NCBI RefSeq assembly: GCF_030811455.1
Contig: NZ_JAUSQU010000001.1
Coordinates: 3,410,001 to 3,474,000, forward strand
DNA from: Streptosporangium lutulentum
GTDB taxonomy: Bacteria; Actinomycetota; Actinomycetes; Streptosporangiales; Streptosporangiaceae
Direction: 5' to 3'
DNA: 64,000 nt
Shown: piece after piece, positions 56,255 to 64,000 of the stretch
Layout of the letters: the number at the start of each line of letters is the position of its first letter
Position numbering within the stretch: position 1 is the stretch's first letter
The notes under the pieces: generated by a model
Seen by the model: the letters and a program-made list of their open reading frames with translations, nothing else
Databases searched by the model: none
What the model was told of the DNA's origin: nothing
Made by a program: the position numbers and the translations under genes

Positions 56255-56276
56255 CGTGGGTCCTCTTCGATCTCCT

Positions 56277-56323
56277 GGTACTCCGTAGCACCGAGTACCA
56301 CTATACGGTACCACGTAGTAGTG
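56277..56323. promoter_or_regulatory. Dyad cluster upstream of padR (probable autoregulatory operator)
   Basis: GGTACTC (56277-56283) pairs exactly with GAGTACC (56293-56299). CCACTA (56298-56303) pairs with TAGTGG (56318-56323), with a GGTACC palindrome between. The stretch is AT-richer than its surroundings and lies 23-70 bases before the padR start, covering the expected promoter. Confidence 0.6.
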
Positions 56324-56430
56324 GACCATGCCCAGGGTGTTCCGCGACAGCATGCGTCCCCTGCGGCGGCCCGACGCGTGACACCGTCCTCCGCCGGGCC
56401 TGGAATTCCGCCGGGCCTGGAATGACAAAA

Positions 56431-56462
56431 CGGCGGCCGCCCGGAAACCCGGGCGGCCGCCG
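56431..56462 (-). terminator. Intrinsic terminator of the hydrolase-glpD-glpK operon
   Basis: A perfect 14-bp stem (56431-56444 with 56449-56462, arm CGGCGGCCGCCCGG) has a 4-base loop. On the minus strand it is followed by TTTTGTC, so it is a classical Rho-independent terminator 24 bases after the hydrolase stop. Confidence 0.85.
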
Positions 56463-56486
56463 CTCGCTCGACGGCGTCGAGAACGG

Positions 56487-58304
56487 TTACGCCATCGTCA
56501 GGGTGTTGGTGACCGAGATGAGGACCACCACGGCGGCGTTGATGAAGCCGCCGATGTACGGGTTGCCGGTCGTCCGGTAGATCTTGCGGGACACCACCGC
56601 GGCGACCGCCAGGATCACCACGACCGGGAACAGCCAGATGCTGTAGATGCCGCCGAACCCGTCGACCAGGTCGCCGGTCACGAAGAACGTGCCGTACTGG
56701 ACGATCACCAGCACGAGCGGCGCGAGCGAGTTGAACAGCACCAGCACCGCGGTGTTCAACCCCTCCTTGCCGCGCAGCGTGAACCGGTTGAAGCTGTTGA
56801 TCGCCAGCGAGTTCGCGAAGAAGTAGATCAGGAACAGCGGCAGGTACAGCAGCGCGATGCCGATCTTGTCCGGTGTGAACGTCTTCACCGCGACCACCCA
56901 GAGCCGGAAGTCGGTGGTGAAGAAGTAGTCGACGACGAACACGAGCGCGAACGCGGCCACCACCACGGTCAGCGCCAGCCCGATGCCGTGGAAGAACGCC
57001 CGCCAGCCCGGCAGCACGCCGAGCGCTCGCAGGTCCTGCCCGTTACCGCGGCCGAACAGCCGGTACGCGAGCGCCATGATGATCAGCCCGACGACGCCGT
57101 TCACCGCGGCCCACAGCCCGATGAAGTACGGCGCCTCCTGCGGCAACCCGGCCGGGGCGAAGTCGTCGACGCGCTGGCTCAGCCAGACGTAGCTGAAGGC
57201 GGACACGACGGCGGCGACGACGAGGCCGCCCCAGAACCAGGCGAGTCCCTTACGGGTGGTCGGCACGGCCTCGGCCACGGCGGTGTTCCGCAGCCCGGCG
57301 AAGGCGCGGGTGCCGAGCAGCGCCTGGGCGAACGCGACGAGGAAGATGCCGAACCCGATCAGGCCGAGGGTGTTGAAGGCCACCTTGAACTGCCACACCT
57401 GGGAGCCGGCCGCGATGGGGTTCGGCGCGCCGAGGGCCTGCTGGAAGAACTGGATCTGGCGGTCGGCGGCGGTGGCCGAGGTGTGACCCCACGGGTGGGT
57501 CTGGTTCAGGCTGTACAGCACGCGCATCGCGCCGTTCTGGTCGTACACCTGACCGGCCACGCGCTTGTCGGTGACCTGCGCGGGGTCGGCGCCGAAGTGC
57601 AGGAACGACTGCGCGTTGGGGGTCGAGGGGTAGTCCCGCGGCACGGTGACGACGTTGCCGTCGGCGTCGCGGCTGCGGAAGAAGAACTCGTCGTACTGGG
57701 CCTGGATGAGGCCGACGTCGCGGGTGCCGTAGATGTTCGCGTACTGCTTGGTCTCGGGGTCGCGGTAGGTCGGGTCGTTGTCGACGAGCAGCGCCGCGGC
57801 GATGAGCGGCGCGGGGGCCGCGTTGTCCTCTGCGACGGAGAAGTTCACCGCGCGGGCGCCGAAGGAGTGGCCGCTGACGCCGATCTTGCTCGCGTCCACG
57901 TACGGCAGGTCCGAGACGAGCCGCACGGCGTCGTACATGCCGGTGCCGCCGACGGCCTCGGTGCCCTCGGGCAGGTAATCGGAGTTGCCGTGGCCGTACA
58001 TGTCGATGGACACCACGACGTAGCCGCGCCGGGCGAGCTCGACGAAGTTGAGGTCCTGCATCTCGCGGGTGTTGTACCAGCCGTGGCTGACGACGACCGC
58101 GGGGGCCTTGCGTTCAGCGGTGGCGGAGTCGGGTTTGAACAGCAGCGCGCTCAGCAGGTGGCCCGAGCGGGTCTCCCAGCGCATGTCCTTGATGGTGACG
58201 CTGCCGCCGGCCGTCTGCACGAACGAGGCGCCGATGCCGGAGATCAGGCACAGCACGAGGGACAGGGCGAGCCAGAATCCGTTGCGGCGCAAAAGGGGCT
58301 TCAT
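56487..58304 (-). CDS. Alpha/beta hydrolase fused to a multi-helix membrane domain
   Basis: 605 residues. An N-terminal membrane anchor (WLALSLVLCLISGIGASFV) is followed by an alpha/beta hydrolase domain at about residues 40-310. It has VVVSHGWYNTRE, a nucleophile elbow GVSGHSFGA and the likely catalytic His in THPWGHTS. The C-terminal half has seven or eight hydrophobic helices, for example FFHGIGLALTVVVAAFALVF. The domain pair is seen in some bacterial proteins of unknown function. Here it is the last gene of a glycerol operon, 53 bases after glpD, which invites a role in releasing glycerol from an ester, but nothing in the sequence shows the substrate. The frame is open well upstream but codon bias starts near 58304; the ribosome site is weak. 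Confidence 0.82.
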   Translation of the reverse strand: MKPLLRRNGFWLALSLVLCLISGIGASFVQTAGGSVTIKDMRWETRSGHLLSALLFKPDSATAERKAPAVVVSHGWYNTREMQDLNFVELARRGYVVVSIDMYGHGNSDYLPEGTEAVGGTGMYDAVRLVSDLPYVDASKIGVSGHSFGARAVNFSVAEDNAAPAPLIAAALLVDNDPTYRDPETKQYANIYGTRDVGLIQAQYDEFFFRSRDADGNVVTVPRDYPSTPNAQSFLHFGADPAQVTDKRVAGQVYDQNGAMRVLYSLNQTHPWGHTSATAADRQIQFFQQALGAPNPIAAGSQVWQFKVAFNTLGLIGFGIFLVAFAQALLGTRAFAGLRNTAVAEAVPTTRKGLAWFWGGLVVAAVVSAFSYVWLSQRVDDFAPAGLPQEAPYFIGLWAAVNGVVGLIIMALAYRLFGRGNGQDLRALGVLPGWRAFFHGIGLALTVVVAAFALVFVVDYFFTTDFRLWVVAVKTFTPDKIGIALLYLPLFLIYFFANSLAINSFNRFTLRGKEGLNTAVLVLFNSLAPLVLVIVQYGTFFVTGDLVDGFGGIYSIWLFPVVVILAVAAVVSRKIYRTTGNPYIGGFINAAVVVLISVTNTLTMA

Positions 58305-58357
58305 GGTGGTACCTACTTGTAAGGGGGGTTGCCGGGGAGTGAGAGGCGGGGTCAGGC

Positions 58358-59908
58358 CTAGGTGAGCAGGGCGGAGATGCGCTCGCGGACCTGGGGGGTG
58401 TCCAGGCCGCGGACGGTCAGGGTGGTGCGGCGGCGCACGACGTCGTCGACGGTGGCCGCCCACTCGTGGTCGCGGGCGTAGACGGCCTGGGCCCAGATGT
58501 CCGGCCCGCCGGGGTGGATGCGCTCACCGAGCGCCGGGTCCTCGCGGATGAGCCGGGCCAGGTCGAAGGCGATGGTGCCGTAGTGGGTGGCCAGGTGCCG
58601 GGCGACCAGCGGCTCCATCCGGGCGCCGGGCTCGCGATCGGTCCACAGCCGCATGGCCACCGCGTCCGGGCTGGCCAGCCCGGGCAGCGGCACCGCGGGC
58701 AGGATGTCGGCCAGGTCGTCGCCGAGCGGCCGGCCGGGCAACCGGGACAGCGTGTTCAGCACGTGCCGGCCGATGTGCCGGTACGTGGTCCACTTGCCGC
58801 CGGCGACCGAGAGCATGCCGCCACGGCCGCGGGTGACCACGGTCTCCCGGCGCGCCGCGGCGACGTCGCCGGGGCCGCCGGGCAGCACCCGCAGCCCGGC
58901 GAAGGCGTAGGTGATGTCCTCGCGGCGCAGCCGGTCCGTGCGCACCGACAGTCCGGCCTCGGCGAGGATCTGGTCGATGTCGGCGTCGGTGGCGCGCACC
59001 TCGGCGGGGTCGCCCTCGTACGCCTCGTCGGTGGTGCCGAGCAGCAGGTGGTCCTCCCACGGGATGGCGAACGCCACCCGGTGCCGGTCGATCGGCGTGG
59101 TGAGCGCCGCCTTCCACGGCTCGTCGCGGCGCAGCACCAGATGCGCGCCCTTGGACAGCCGCACGCTGGGCGCGGCCCCGGGGTCCTCCATCCGGCGCAG
59201 CCGGTCCACCCAGGGGCCGGTGGCGTTCAGCACCAGCCTGGCCTCGACGCCGAACTCGCTGCCGTTGAGGCGGTCGCGCAGTTCGGCGCCGCACACCTGG
59301 CCGGAGCGGGTGCGCAGGCCGACGACCTCGGCGTGGTTGAGCACCACGGCGCCGGCGTCCACCGCGGCGCGCACCGTCATCACCGCGACGCGGCTGTCGT
59401 TCATCTGGTGGTCGCCGTAGACGGCGGCGGCGCGCAACCCGTCGGTGCGCAGCGCGGGCACCTTCGCCACGGCCTGGCGCGGCGTGATCAGCCGCCCGAG
59501 GCCGTCGCCGAACGCCGACAGCGCCGAGTACAGGAACACCCCGGCGCCCAGCTTGGCCGCGCCGTGCGGGCCGCCGCGGTAGATCGGCACCACGAACTGC
59601 AGCGGCTTCACCAGGTGCGGCGCGACGTCGGCGCCGAGCGCGCGGCGCTCCCGGTGGTTCTCGGCGACCAGCTTGAGGTTGCCGTTCTGCAGGTACCGCA
59701 GGCCGCCGTGCACGAGTTTGGAGGAGGCGCTGGAGGTGGCCCCGGCGAAGTCGCCGGCGTCCACCATGGCCGCCCGCAACCCGGCCTGGCAGGCCATCCA
59801 GGTGACCGCGATGCCAAGGATGCCGCCGCCGATGACGAGCAGGTCGTAGCCGGTGCCGGACAGCTCCTCACGGGTCGCGGCGCGCAGGTCGCGGGTGGCG
59901 ATGGTCAT
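58358..59908 (-). CDS. glpD: Glycerol-3-phosphate dehydrogenase (FAD-dependent)
   Basis: 516 residues, normal for aerobic GlpD. The FAD Rossmann motif is LLVIGGGILGIAVTW. Family signatures are SSASSKLVHGGLRYL, the catalytic region GARLVLNATGPWVD-like (LVLNATGPWVDRL), AFAIPWEDHLLLGTTD and the GGKWTTYRHIG element near residue 365. It oxidises sn-glycerol-3-phosphate to dihydroxyacetone phosphate at the membrane and passes electrons to quinone. It lies 76 bases downstream of glpK in the same transcript. AAGGGG precedes the ATG. Confidence 0.95.
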   Translation of the reverse strand: MTIATRDLRAATREELSGTGYDLLVIGGGILGIAVTWMACQAGLRAAMVDAGDFAGATSSASSKLVHGGLRYLQNGNLKLVAENHRERRALGADVAPHLVKPLQFVVPIYRGGPHGAAKLGAGVFLYSALSAFGDGLGRLITPRQAVAKVPALRTDGLRAAAVYGDHQMNDSRVAVMTVRAAVDAGAVVLNHAEVVGLRTRSGQVCGAELRDRLNGSEFGVEARLVLNATGPWVDRLRRMEDPGAAPSVRLSKGAHLVLRRDEPWKAALTTPIDRHRVAFAIPWEDHLLLGTTDEAYEGDPAEVRATDADIDQILAEAGLSVRTDRLRREDITYAFAGLRVLPGGPGDVAAARRETVVTRGRGGMLSVAGGKWTTYRHIGRHVLNTLSRLPGRPLGDDLADILPAVPLPGLASPDAVAMRLWTDREPGARMEPLVARHLATHYGTIAFDLARLIREDPALGERIHPGGPDIWAQAVYARDHEWAATVDDVVRRRTTLTVRGLDTPQVRERISALLT

Positions 59909-59984
59909 GGATGTGTCCCCTTCGTACGGAGGTCGCCGGGCGGGCCGGCGGAGAGCTGATGCACCGTCGCCGGTACGGACGGGG

Positions 59985-61460
59985 TCAGTTCTCGACCCAG
60001 TCGAGGGTGCGGGCGACCGCCTTCTTCCAGTTGCGGTACTCGCGTTCGCGCACCTCCGGGCCTATGCGCGGCTGCCATTCGGCGGCCTTGTGCCAGTTGG
60101 CGCGCAGGGTGTCGGTGTCCGGCCAGTAGCCGATGGCCAGGCCCGCGGCGTAGGCGGCGCCGAGCGCGGTGGTCTCGGCCACCATCGGCCGTACCACCGA
60201 GACCGCGAGCACGTCGGCGAGGGTCTGCATGAGCAGGTGGTCGGCGGTCATGCCGCCGTCGGCGCGCAGCGAGGTGAGCGCCAGGCCCGCGTCGGCGTTC
60301 ATCGCGTCGACCACCTCGCGGGTCTGGAACGCGGTGGCCTCCAGTACGGCCCGCGCGATGTGGCCCTTGTTGACGAACGCGGTGAGCCCGGCGATGACAC
60401 CGCGGGCGTCGGACCGCCAGTGCGGGGCGAACAGGCCGGAGAAGGCGGGCACGAAGTAGCAGCCGCCGTTGTCGTCCACGGTGCGGGCGAGCGTCTCGAT
60501 CTCGGCGGCGGTGGAGATGAGGCCGAGGTTGTCGCGCAGCCACTGCACCAGTGAGCCGGTGACCGCGATCGCGCCCTCCAGCGCGTACACCGCGGGGGTG
60601 TCGCCGATCTGGTAGCCGACCGTGGTGAGCAGGCCGTGCTTGGAGGCGATCGGCTCGCGGCCGGTGTTCATCAGCAGGAAGCTGCCCGAGCCGTAGGTGG
60701 ACTTGACCTCGCCGGGCGCGAAGCACGCCTGGCCGAACAGCGCGGCCTGCTGGTCGCCGAGCGCGGCGGCGACCGGGATGCCGGCGGCCGTGCGGCCGTA
60801 CACCTCGGACGAGGGGCGGATCTGCGGCAGCATCGCGCGGGGCACGGCCAGCACGTCGAGCAGCTCGTCGTCCCAGTCCAGGGTGTGGATGTTCATCATC
60901 AGGGTGCGGCTGGCGTTGGTCACGTCGGTGACGTGCCGGCCGGTGAGCTTCCAGATCAGCCAGCTGTCCACGGTGCCGAACAGCACCTCGCCACGCTCGG
61001 CCCGCTCACGCAGCCCCGGCGTGCCGTCCAGCAGCCAGCGCACCTTCGGCCCGGAGAAGTACGTGGAGAGCGGCAGCCCGGTGCGGTCACGGAACAGCTG
61101 CTCGTGCGCGGCGAGGGAACGGACCAGCGCGTCGGTGCGGGTGTCCTGCCAGACGATGGCGGGGCAGACCGGCCGACCGGTGGCGCGGTCCCACAGCACC
61201 GCGGTCTCCCGCTGGTTGGTGATGCCGAGCGCGGCGATCTGGCCGCTGTCGATGCCGGCGCCGCCGATCGCCTCGTCCAGCACGCCGCTGACGGCCTGCC
61301 AGATCTCCTCGGCGTCGTGCTCCACCCAGCCCGGCTTCGGGTAGATCTGGCGGTGCTCGCGCTGGGCGACGGAGATGATGCTGCCGTCCCGGTCGAACAC
61401 GATGCACCGGCTCGACGTGGTGCCTTGGTCGATGGAGGCGACGTAGTCCTGTCGGGGCAC
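59985..61460 (-). CDS. glpK: Glycerol kinase
   Basis: 491 residues, typical FGGY-family length. The N-terminal phosphate motif is [16 protein letters not shown]. Glycerol-binding and family segments include [27 protein letters not shown], the adenine-pocket [10 protein letters not shown] and the FGGY signature region. It phosphorylates glycerol to glycerol-3-phosphate. The GTG start has GAGGAAA just upstream. A 17-bp palindrome identical but for one base to that before the IclR gene lies 29 bases upstream. There is no glpF facilitator gene in the window. Confidence 0.96.
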   Translation of the reverse strand: MPRQDYVASIDQGTTSSRCIVFDRDGSIISVAQREHRQIYPKPGWVEHDAEEIWQAVSGVLDEAIGGAGIDSGQIAALGITNQRETAVLWDRATGRPVCPAIVWQDTRTDALVRSLAAHEQLFRDRTGLPLSTYFSGPKVRWLLDGTPGLRERAERGEVLFGTVDSWLIWKLTGRHVTDVTNASRTLMMNIHTLDWDDELLDVLAVPRAMLPQIRPSSEVYGRTAAGIPVAAALGDQQAALFGQACFAPGEVKSTYGSGSFLLMNTGREPIASKHGLLTTVGYQIGDTPAVYALEGAIAVTGSLVQWLRDNLGLISTAAEIETLARTVDDNGGCYFVPAFSGLFAPHWRSDARGVIAGLTAFVNKGHIARAVLEATAFQTREVVDAMNADAGLALTSLRADGGMTADHLLMQTLADVLAVSVVRPMVAETTALGAAYAAGLAIGYWPDTDTLRANWHKAAEWQPRIGPEVREREYRNWKKAVARTLDWVEN

Positions 61461-61488
61461 GGATTTCCTCGCAAGTTCTTGAGTGATG

Positions 61489-61505
61489 GTTCGGCATCGC
61501 CGAAC
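61489..61505. promoter_or_regulatory. 17-bp palindromic operator upstream of glpK
   Basis: GTTCGGCATCGCCGAAC is a perfect 7-3-7 palindrome 29 bases before the glpK start. It differs by one central base from the palindrome before the IclR-family gene, so both are very probably bound by that regulator. Confidence 0.8.
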
Positions 61506-61599
61506 GCTGAGGGGAATATTATTCGGTCATCGGAGCAAGTCAACAGAGTTTCCCGGACGTTTCCGGACATTTATGCACGTTTCGGCGGCGTTCACCGGA

Positions 61600-61658
61600 G
61601 GGGGCGTGCATCTGAGGGGGCGTGCATCTGAGGGGGCGTGCATCTGAGGGGGCGTGCG
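61600..61658. repeat. 16-bp tandem repeat, three full copies plus a partial
   Basis: GGGGGCGTGCATCTGA repeats without change at 61600, 61616 and 61632, and a partial copy follows at 61648. The array ends 4 bases before the 3' end of the regulator gene and lies 95 bases upstream of the glpK operator. Identity of the copies suggests recent expansion. Confidence 0.9.
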
Positions 61659-61661
61659 CGC

Positions 61662-62405
61662 TCAGCGGGCCAGGTCGCGGCTGATCGCGCGGGCCGCGTC
61701 GCGCACGTAGGAGACCAGCTCCATCTGTGGATCGCCGTCCGCGGTGAGCCGCTCGATGGCGCCACGGATGCCGATCGCGCCGACCACCACGCCGTGATCC
61801 TTGATCGGCGCGGCGATGGACACCTCGCCCTCCTCCAGTTCCTCCAGGTCACAGGCCCATCCCTGCGTGCGCACCAGGTCGAGCTCGGCCTCCAGGGCGG
61901 CGGCTTCGGTGAGGGTGCGCGGGGTGCAGGCGGCGAGAGGCCGCGCCGGGTCGGTGTAGGGATCGGAGGCGAGCAGCACCTTGCCGAGCGCGGTGGCGTG
62001 CGCCGGCAGGTGCGCGCCGACCTGCAGCACCTGCATGCTGTTGTCGGGCCGGAACACGTGATGGATGACGAGCACCTGGCCCTCGTGCAGGGTGCCGATC
62101 CACACACTCTCCCGGCTCCTCCCTGCCAGGCCGTCGGCCCAGTTCAGCGACCGTGCCCGCAGCTCGTTGAGGTCAAGGTAACTGCCGCCCAGGGCGAGCA
62201 GCGTGGCACCCAGCCGGTACTTGCCGCTGGCCCGGTCCTGCTCGACGAAACCCACGTGCACCAGCGTGCGCAGGATCCCGTGAAGCGTCCCCTTCGGCAG
62301 TCCCATCGCCGTGGCCAGCTCGGCCACGCCGAGCTGACGCGAACCGGACGCGAGCAGCCGCAGGATGGCCGCGGCGCGTTCGACGGATTGAATCGTCTCT
62401 CCCAC
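61662..62405 (-). CDS. IclR-family regulator of glycerol genes (GylR-like)
   Basis: 247 residues. The winged helix is at the N-terminus (SVERAAAILRLLASG, VAELATAMGLPKGTLHGILRT cut to its recognition helix near residue 40, then FVEQDRASGKYRLG). The IclR effector domain follows, with THATALGKVLLAS-like (PAHATALGKVLLA) and IAAPIKDHGVVVGAIGI. I chose GTG 62405 over ATG 62432 because the latter lies inside the palindromic operator. In Streptomyces the GylR homologue represses the gyl glycerol operon, and the gene lies just upstream of glpK in the same direction here. Confidence 0.92.
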   Translation of the reverse strand: MGETIQSVERAAAILRLLASGSRQLGVAELATAMGLPKGTLHGILRTLVHVGFVEQDRASGKYRLGATLLALGGSYLDLNELRARSLNWADGLAGRSRESVWIGTLHEGQVLVIHHVFRPDNSMQVLQVGAHLPAHATALGKVLLASDPYTDPARPLAACTPRTLTEAAALEAELDLVRTQGWACDLEELEEGEVSIAAPIKDHGVVVGAIGIRGAIERLTADGDPQMELVSYVRDAARAISRDLAR

Positions 62406-62423
62406 GCCGCAACCGTACCGCGC

Positions 62424-62440
62424 GTTCGGCATTGCCGAAC
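62424..62440. promoter_or_regulatory. 17-bp palindromic operator upstream of the IclR-family gene
   Basis: GTTCGGCATTGCCGAAC is a perfect 8-1-8 palindrome 19 bases before the regulator's preferred start, matching the glpK operator at 16 of 17 positions. This implies autoregulation. Confidence 0.8.
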
Positions 62441-62795
62441 ACCAAAAACGCCCGTCCGGCTCCCCGAGCCATGGGCGGGCGATGACGACGCCGCGGCGGT
62501 GCTGTGCCGCGGGCGGACCGCGACCGGCGTCAGCCTAATTCGGGACTATCACTATTCGGCCTCTTTGACGTGCCGATTCACGTGGCCGGCGTGACGGTCG
62601 GCTACTGAGAGCGTTGTCTTCCGGTGTGGTCCGGACGGGGGCGGGGCCGGTGGGGTCGGTCGGGGCGAATCTGCCGTCCGATGTCATCGGGGCTTCCTGA
62701 CCGCGGCCCGGACCAGAACTCGAGGCGGTGCGCAGACCGGCACCCAGCCTCCCGATCCTGGCCCGCGAGATCAGACCGTCTCCGGCCGCGGAAAC
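62441..62795. other. 355-bp intergenic region
   Basis: No gene, repeat or clear dyad is seen. Codon bias is absent in all frames. The part next to the IclR gene should contain its promoter. Confidence 0.5.
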
Positions 62796-62809
62796 GCCTG
62801 TTTTCAGGC
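62796..62809 (-). terminator. Short hairpin overlapping a methyltransferase stop codon
   Basis: On the minus strand GCCTG-AAAA-CAGGC forms a 5-bp stem that includes the TGA stop, followed after one base by TTTC. It is small but placed as a terminator. Confidence 0.4.
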
Positions 62810-63466
62810 TTTCTCGGGGTTCGCCGGTTTACGGAACAGCAGATGACCGGCCTCGAACCTCTCCAACTCCTCCCGCTCGCGCAGCAACCGGGCGACTTCG
62901 ACGAACCCCGCCCTGCGCGCCAGCTCCGCCACACCGTCGATCGGCCACCGGTACGCCAACGTCACCTTGTGCTCGAACGGCTCAGCCACATGTGAGGCCC
63001 CCTCGCGGGACGCCTGGAAAGCGAGCAACAGGTAGCCGCCCGGTGCCAGCACCCGGTCGAATTCGGCGAACACCACCGGCAGTCGCTCAGGCGGCGTGTG
63101 AATGATGGAGTACCAAGAGACGACGCCCGCAAGGCCTCCGTCCGGCAGGTCCAGCCCGGTCATCGACCCCTCGTCGAACCGTATGTCCGGGTACTCCTTG
63201 CGGGCCAGCTCAATCATCGTCGGCGACAGGTCCACGCCGAAGACGTCCAGCCCGAGGGAACGCAGGAAGGCAGTCCCCATGCCGGGGCCACAACCGAGGT
63301 CGGCCACTGGGCCTCCGCCTGCGGCCTGAACCAGTTCGGCGAATGCGGTGAGCAGCCCACGCTCCAACGGCAGCCCTCCGAGGGAGTCGCGAAAAAGCTC
63401 CGCATAGATGACGGCGACGCCGTCATAGGAAGTCCGGGTGGTGTTGAGGTAGGAAGGTTCGGTCAT
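62804..63466 (-). CDS. Class I SAM-dependent methyltransferase
   Basis: 220 residues from ATG 63466; the frame is open to 63547 but the extra residues are not family-like. The N-terminus MTEPSYLNTTRTSYDGVAVI is typical. Motif I is VADLGCGPGMGTAFLRSLG, then GVDLSPTMIELARKEYP, and the post-motif VLAPGGYLLLAFQ. This is a Methyltransf_11/25-like enzyme of unknown substrate, common in actinomycetes. Its start overlaps a doubtful small ORF. Confidence 0.85.
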   Translation of the reverse strand: MTEPSYLNTTRTSYDGVAVIYAELFRDSLGGLPLERGLLTAFAELVQAAGGGPVADLGCGPGMGTAFLRSLGLDVFGVDLSPTMIELARKEYPDIRFDEGSMTGLDLPDGGLAGVVSWYSIIHTPPERLPVVFAEFDRVLAPGGYLLLAFQASREGASHVAEPFEHKVTLAYRWPIDGVAELARRAGFVEVARLLREREELERFEAGHLLFRKPANPEKA

Positions 63467-63731
63467 AGCCGGGCACCCTAGCCTGTCCACATGCCGGGTG
63501 TTCCTCGGCCCGGGGGGGTGCGGAACCCCTGTGCACTGCGGCTCCATACCCGTTTCCCAGGATCACGGACCGCTCCGAACAGGGCAAGCAGAATACATTC
63601 GGCTCGCGCTCGGCCTCGGCGTCGCGAGCCAGCCGCTCGGCGACCCGCCGTGCCTCCACCGCGGCGTCCTTGTCAGCGGGCGAGCCTGCCGGCATCGCGA
63701 TCTCCTCCGTAGTCCCCGACGCCTTCGCCAT
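63423..63731 (-). CDS. Doubtful small protein
   Basis: 102 codons from ATG 63731, with GAGGG upstream. The first half has coding-like bias and a charged helical stretch (DKDAAVEARRVAERLARDA) followed by FCLPCSER, a CxxC that could bind metal. Bias then decays and the end overlaps the methyltransferase start by 44 bases. It may be a truncated gene whose reading continues into non-coding sequence. I do not recognise it. Confidence 0.3.
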   Translation of the reverse strand: MAKASGTTEEIAMPAGSPADKDAAVEARRVAERLARDAEAEREPNVFCLPCSERSVILGNGYGAAVHRGSAPPRAEEHPACGQARVPGYDRTFLPQHHPDFL

Positions 63732-63752
63732 AGCGTTCACCCTCATACCATC

Positions 63753-63855
63753 GCAACACACCAGAGAGCCACTGTTGCATTCTATTCAAAACCATCGCAA
63801 CGATTTTCGAGCATCTACCTGCAATAATGATGATTGTTCGCAACAAGCTTGTTGC
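63753..63855. promoter_or_regulatory. AT-rich promoter region with GCAACA/TGTTGC dyads
   Basis: GCAACAAGCTTGTTGC (63840-63855) is a perfect 16-bp palindrome. A second GCAACA (63753-63758) pairs with TGTTGC (63773-63778). The region is far more AT-rich than the rest of the window. It lies upstream of the DUF4097-type gene, so a repressor acting on GCAACA half-sites is likely. Confidence 0.55.
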
Positions 63856-63923
63856 CTGAATATAGAAAGCAACGTAGCGTTTCCCATGTCAGAAACAACA
63901 CGGCACAGCGCAGGGAGCACACC

Positions 63924-64000
63924 ATGCAGACCTTCACCACCCCCGCCCCGATCACCACCGTCCTGGACATCCCCGCCGGACGCATCCAGCTCATCGCCGC
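63924..64000 (+). CDS. DUF4097-type protein, N-terminal fragment (continues beyond window)
   Basis: Only 25 codons are visible, starting MQTFTTPAPITTVLDIPAGR, after a good GGGAG ribosome site. This opening matches actinomycete proteins with DUF4097-type beta-strand repeats, as I recall them. Function is unknown. The strong palindrome upstream suggests regulated expression. Confidence 0.65.
   Translation, partial: MQTFTTPAPITTVLDIPAGRIQLIA

Noticed and set aside
56487-58304. The alpha/beta hydrolase as missing release enzyme for the NRPS
   Set aside because: It is in an unrelated operon with a glycerol regulator, is membrane-embedded and has no iron box.
61600-61658. Possible CRISPR array
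   Set aside because: The 16-bp units are directly adjoining with no spacers, and there are no cas genes.

Overview
The window is about 70% GC with strong third-position GC bias. It carries IdeR/DmdR-type iron boxes, an MbtH-assisted NRPS, GylR-type glycerol genes and an actinobacterial IS256 remnant. All of this points to a filamentous actinomycete. The family mix suggests Streptosporangiaceae-like (Nonomuraea or Streptosporangium), but that is an inference from memory, not a search.

Layout. (1) 1-2189, minus: the N-terminal part of a large uncharacterised protein running off the left edge, and an SDR oxidoreductase. (2) 2437-7264, plus: an iron-boxed operon for a heterodimeric ABC exporter and a ferric-siderophore-binding lipoprotein. 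(3) 7453-16176, minus: a six-gene carbohydrate operon (two LplB/YtcP-type permeases, binding lipoprotein, DUF624 protein, GH67 alpha-glucuronidase, GH42 beta-galactosidase) that splits the siderophore locus. (4) 16789-17562: a methyltransferase. (5) 17593-40610, minus: mbtH and one 7,575-residue six-module NRPS gene. (6) 40673-46367: two divergent iron-box promoters drive a FecCD/FepC-type importer, an N5-hydroxyornithine formyltransferase and an L-ornithine N5-monooxygenase. (7) 46570-54861: a secreted small protein, a DUF6493-like protein, a TetR/P450 pair, two methyltransferases and a degraded IS256 transposase. (8) 55247-56254: a PadR/DUF1048/DUF1048 operon. (9) 56487-62405: a hydrolase-glpD-glpK operon with its IclR-type regulator; two nearly identical 17-bp palindromes lie upstream of glpK and of the regulator. 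(10) 62804-64000: a methyltransferase, a doubtful small ORF and the start of a DUF4097-type gene.

How the siderophore genes fit together. The monooxygenase makes N5-hydroxyornithine and the formyltransferase formylates part of it. The NRPS reads as C-remnant-A(MT)-T / C-A-T / C-A(MT)-T / C-A-T / C-A-T / C-A-T-E. Specificity residues read by eye give: unassigned (hydroxyornithine-derivative plausible); Ser (DVWHLSLVD); N5-hydroxyornithine (DMENLGLIN, the coelichelin hOrn code as I recall it); a basic residue (DGEDVGMVD); Ser (DVWHMSLVD); and an unassigned sixth residue (DAQEGGLVD). With methyltransferases in modules 1 and 3, the best guess is a hexapeptide tris-hydroxamate of the scabichelin/turgichelin general type with an extra Ser. 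There is no thioesterase: the line ends in an epimerization domain. Three internal carrier/condensation pairs look like D-residue junctions but have no epimerase. The exporter and importer would handle efflux and ferric-complex uptake, all under iron-box control.
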